7,301 bases of DNA, taken from assembly GCA_041685935.1 (NCBI GenBank), contig JAWLES010000122.1:1-7301 (forward strand), in the 5' to 3' direction. How positions within the stretch are numbered: position 1 is the first letter of the stretch; the number at the start of each line of letters is the position of its first letter. This document shows positions 6,460-7,301 of the stretch, in pieces. This DNA comes from JAIPEK01 sp041685935. GTDB taxonomy: Bacteria > Desulfobacterota > Desulfobacteria > Desulfobacterales > Desulfobacteraceae. The notes under the pieces were generated by a model. The model made no database searches, was not told the origin of the DNA, and was given only the letters and a program-made list of their open reading frames with translations. The translations under genes and the position numbers were made by a program.

Positions 6460-6475
6460 AGCAATGATTGTGCCA
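6460..6475 (-). promoter_or_regulatory. Sigma-54 promoter of the fliK-flgD-flgE operon
   Basis: The minus strand reads TGGCAC-AATCA-TTGCT, an essentially perfect -24/-12 sigma-54 promoter with GG-N10-GC spacing. Transcription should start near 6449-6450, giving a leader of about 29 nt with the AAAGGAG site just before the fliK ATG. This implies that the hook genes need RpoN and an NtrC-family activator (FlrC/FleR/FlbD type), which must be encoded elsewhere. Confidence 0.85.
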
Positions 6476-6517
6476 TTCATGGCGGCTATTTCAATTTTCG
6501 TTTAAATTCACATGGTT

Positions 6518-6594
6518 GGGAACGGATTATGAGATTGACAAAAACCCGGAACAAAGATTTTGGAAGATATTTCCCTTTCGGGATACAGATTATG
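6518..6594 (-). promoter_or_regulatory. Two near-identical direct repeats upstream of the fliK promoter
   Basis: On the minus strand CATAATCTGTATCCC (6594-6580) and CATAATCCGTTCCC (6531-6518) differ by one substitution and one 1-nt gap. Their centres are about 138 and 75 bp upstream of the predicted fliK start, in the usual range for sigma-54 enhancer sites. Role inferred from position and repetition only. The rest of the spacer (6481-6617) is AT-rich and shows nothing else clear. Confidence 0.35.
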
Positions 6595-6607
6595 GGAAAA
6601 TATTACC

Positions 6608-6630
6608 CCGGTAAGGACTACCGGTTTTTT
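6608..6630 (+). terminator. Terminator-like hairpin facing the plus strand at the 3' end of the motE-like gene
   Basis: CCGGTA (6608-6613) and TACCGG (6619-6624) pair around AGGAC and are followed on the plus strand by six T (6625-6630). That is intrinsic-terminator architecture in the antisense direction. On the minus strand the same hairpin overlaps the motE-like stop codon and is followed only by GGTAATATTTT, so it would be a weak terminator for the upstream genes at best. Confidence 0.45.
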
Positions 6631-7238
6631 CGGGCGAGAGCTTCACTTATTTTGGCGGCCTTTTCCTTGTTTACGTCTGCCAGAATCTGGGCTGCCGCAG
6701 TTTCTCTCATGCGGGAAAAGATCTCCCGGGCCACATTCAGCTCCATTTCATTGACAATGCTTGCGGCGTTTTTGGGTTTCATGCCGGCATACACCTTGAC
6801 AAGCCGATCCATTTTGGCTTCAAACGCAGCCTGTTTTTCGTTTTCCTTTTCATCCTGTTTTTTATCAAAAAGAGCTATATCCTCTTTTACCTGCTTTTTC
6901 AGTTCGGCAAGCTGTTCGAGCTTCTCATCGATCTGGTCTTCAAAGCGCTCCAGTTCATCCTTTTTCCGGTCAAGCATCTCCTGCTCTTCGGCAATCTTTT
7001 TTTTCTTCTCTTCAAGGCCGCGCAGCACCACCTCGGCAGGATCAGGGCATTCAGGGCAATCCGGTTTGTCCCGCCCCTCCTGCGGATCTTCTTCGGAGGA
7101 GGATTCCCCGTCCTGGGCAAAAGCGGTTTTCACCGCACCTTCCTGTAAAGGAACAAATGGTGCAGGTATTGTTACAATAACGAATACTGCTGCCAGAACA
7201 GAAATTATAACACTGCTTTTAAAAGGATGAATCATCAT
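6618..7238 (-). CDS. MotE/YlxF-family periplasmic coiled-coil protein (206 aa)
   Basis: The protein has one N-terminal hydrophobic segment (about 11-30), either an anchor or a signal peptide with possible cleavage after A-F-A (39-41). A charged Lys/Glu-rich coiled coil follows (about 72-145). It ends in an MgtE-N-like helical domain (about 147-200, VYAGMKPKNAASIVNEM and VAREIFSRM). This matches the MotE family, often misannotated as magnesium transporters. Sinorhizobium MotE is a chaperone for the periplasmic motility protein MotC, and YlxF has the same place in Bacillus fla/che operons. A CPEC motif (61-64) in the periplasmic linker could form a disulfide. The start overlaps the fliJ end by 20 bp. 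AAGGGAG (7249-7243) is 4 nt from the ATG at 7238 and 7 nt from the ATG at 7235, so the second ATG may be used. It is the last gene before the fliK promoter spacer. Confidence 0.78.
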   Translation of the reverse strand: MMIHPFKSSVIISVLAAVFVIVTIPAPFVPLQEGAVKTAFAQDGESSSEEDPQEGRDKPDCPECPDPAEVVLRGLEEKKKKIAEEQEMLDRKKDELERFEDQIDEKLEQLAELKKQVKEDIALFDKKQDEKENEKQAAFEAKMDRLVKVYAGMKPKNAASIVNEMELNVAREIFSRMRETAAAQILADVNKEKAAKISEALARKNR

Positions 7239-7301
7239 TAATCTCCCTTGCTTTTCTCAAAGAGGCGACCTCGTCCAGGGTGTCCTGCTCGAACTTTCTA
7301 A
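7219..7301 (-). CDS. fliJ: Flagellar export protein FliJ, 3' end only
   Basis: An open frame enters from the right edge and ends at TAA (7221-7219), giving 26 residues that begin RKFEQDTLDEVASLRKAR. The pattern LDE-x-A then R-K resembles the C-terminal end of FliJ (Salmonella FliJ ends with DEFAQRAAMRK). FliJ is the small coiled-coil stalk and chaperone escort of the FliI export ATPase. The identification rests on this short tail and on gene order (fliJ, ylxF/motE, fliK, flgD, flgE). The stop overlaps the start of the motE-like gene by 20 bp, and the ribosome binding site of that gene lies within fliJ, indicating coupled translation. Confidence 0.65.
   Translation of the reverse strand, partial: RKFEQDTLDEVASLRKAREINDDSSF

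Noticed and set aside
6529..7230. 233-codon plus-strand frame opposite the motE-like gene
   Set aside because: Its Ser/Phe-rich repetitive product is the reverse complement of a Lys/Glu-rich coiled coil. It is a codon-composition artefact.
1..7301. CRISPR array, tRNA, rRNA, insertion sequence or prophage signs
   Set aside because: No regularly spaced repeats, tRNA- or rRNA-like sequence, transposase or integrase motifs were seen. The window is an ordinary chromosomal flagellar locus apart from the points listed.

Overview
The window is part of a flagellar hook gene cluster. All confidently called genes lie on the minus strand, so transcription runs from the right edge to the left. In that order they are the 3' end of fliJ (export chaperone), a MotE/YlxF-type periplasmic coiled-coil protein, fliK (hook-length control), flgD (hook cap) and flgE (hook subunit). 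Bacillus-type fla/che operons use the same order (fliJ-ylxF-fliK-flgD-flgE). Two near-consensus sigma-54 (-24/-12) promoters, moderate GC content and a very large hook protein suggest a Gram-negative bacterium, most likely a deltaproteobacterium (Desulfobacterota). That assignment is inference from gene style, not from a marker gene.

Layout from the right. fliJ and the motE-like gene overlap by 20 bp and are translationally linked. A 197-bp spacer follows, holding a hairpin, two near-identical 14-15 bp direct repeats, a near-perfect sigma-54 promoter and an inverted repeat that spans the predicted transcription start and part of the fliK ribosome binding site. The promoter lies inside the first codons of the longest fliK reading frame, so the real fliK start is 20 codons further in (position 6420, 620 aa). 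fliK and flgD are 12 bp apart. flgD and flgE are separated by 80 bp carrying a perfect 16-bp palindrome. fliK, flgD and flgE therefore look like one sigma-54-controlled hook operon, ending in a terminator-like hairpin just past flgE.

Two proteins are oversized. FlgD (369 aa) carries a tandem duplication of its C-terminal module. FlgE (935 aa, more than twice the enteric length) has an acidic insertion of about 600 residues, with repeated beta-type motifs and one textbook EF-hand calcium loop. The two enlargements may be linked, because the FlgD cap sits on the growing FlgE tube.

The left 547 bp contain no convincing complete gene. They hold nested, GC-rich inverted repeats with a predicted three-way-junction fold. 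G-U pairs in these stems favour the plus strand as the RNA strand. They also hold a perfect 19-bp dyad and a second near-consensus sigma-54 promoter pointing at a gene that lies almost wholly beyond the left edge.
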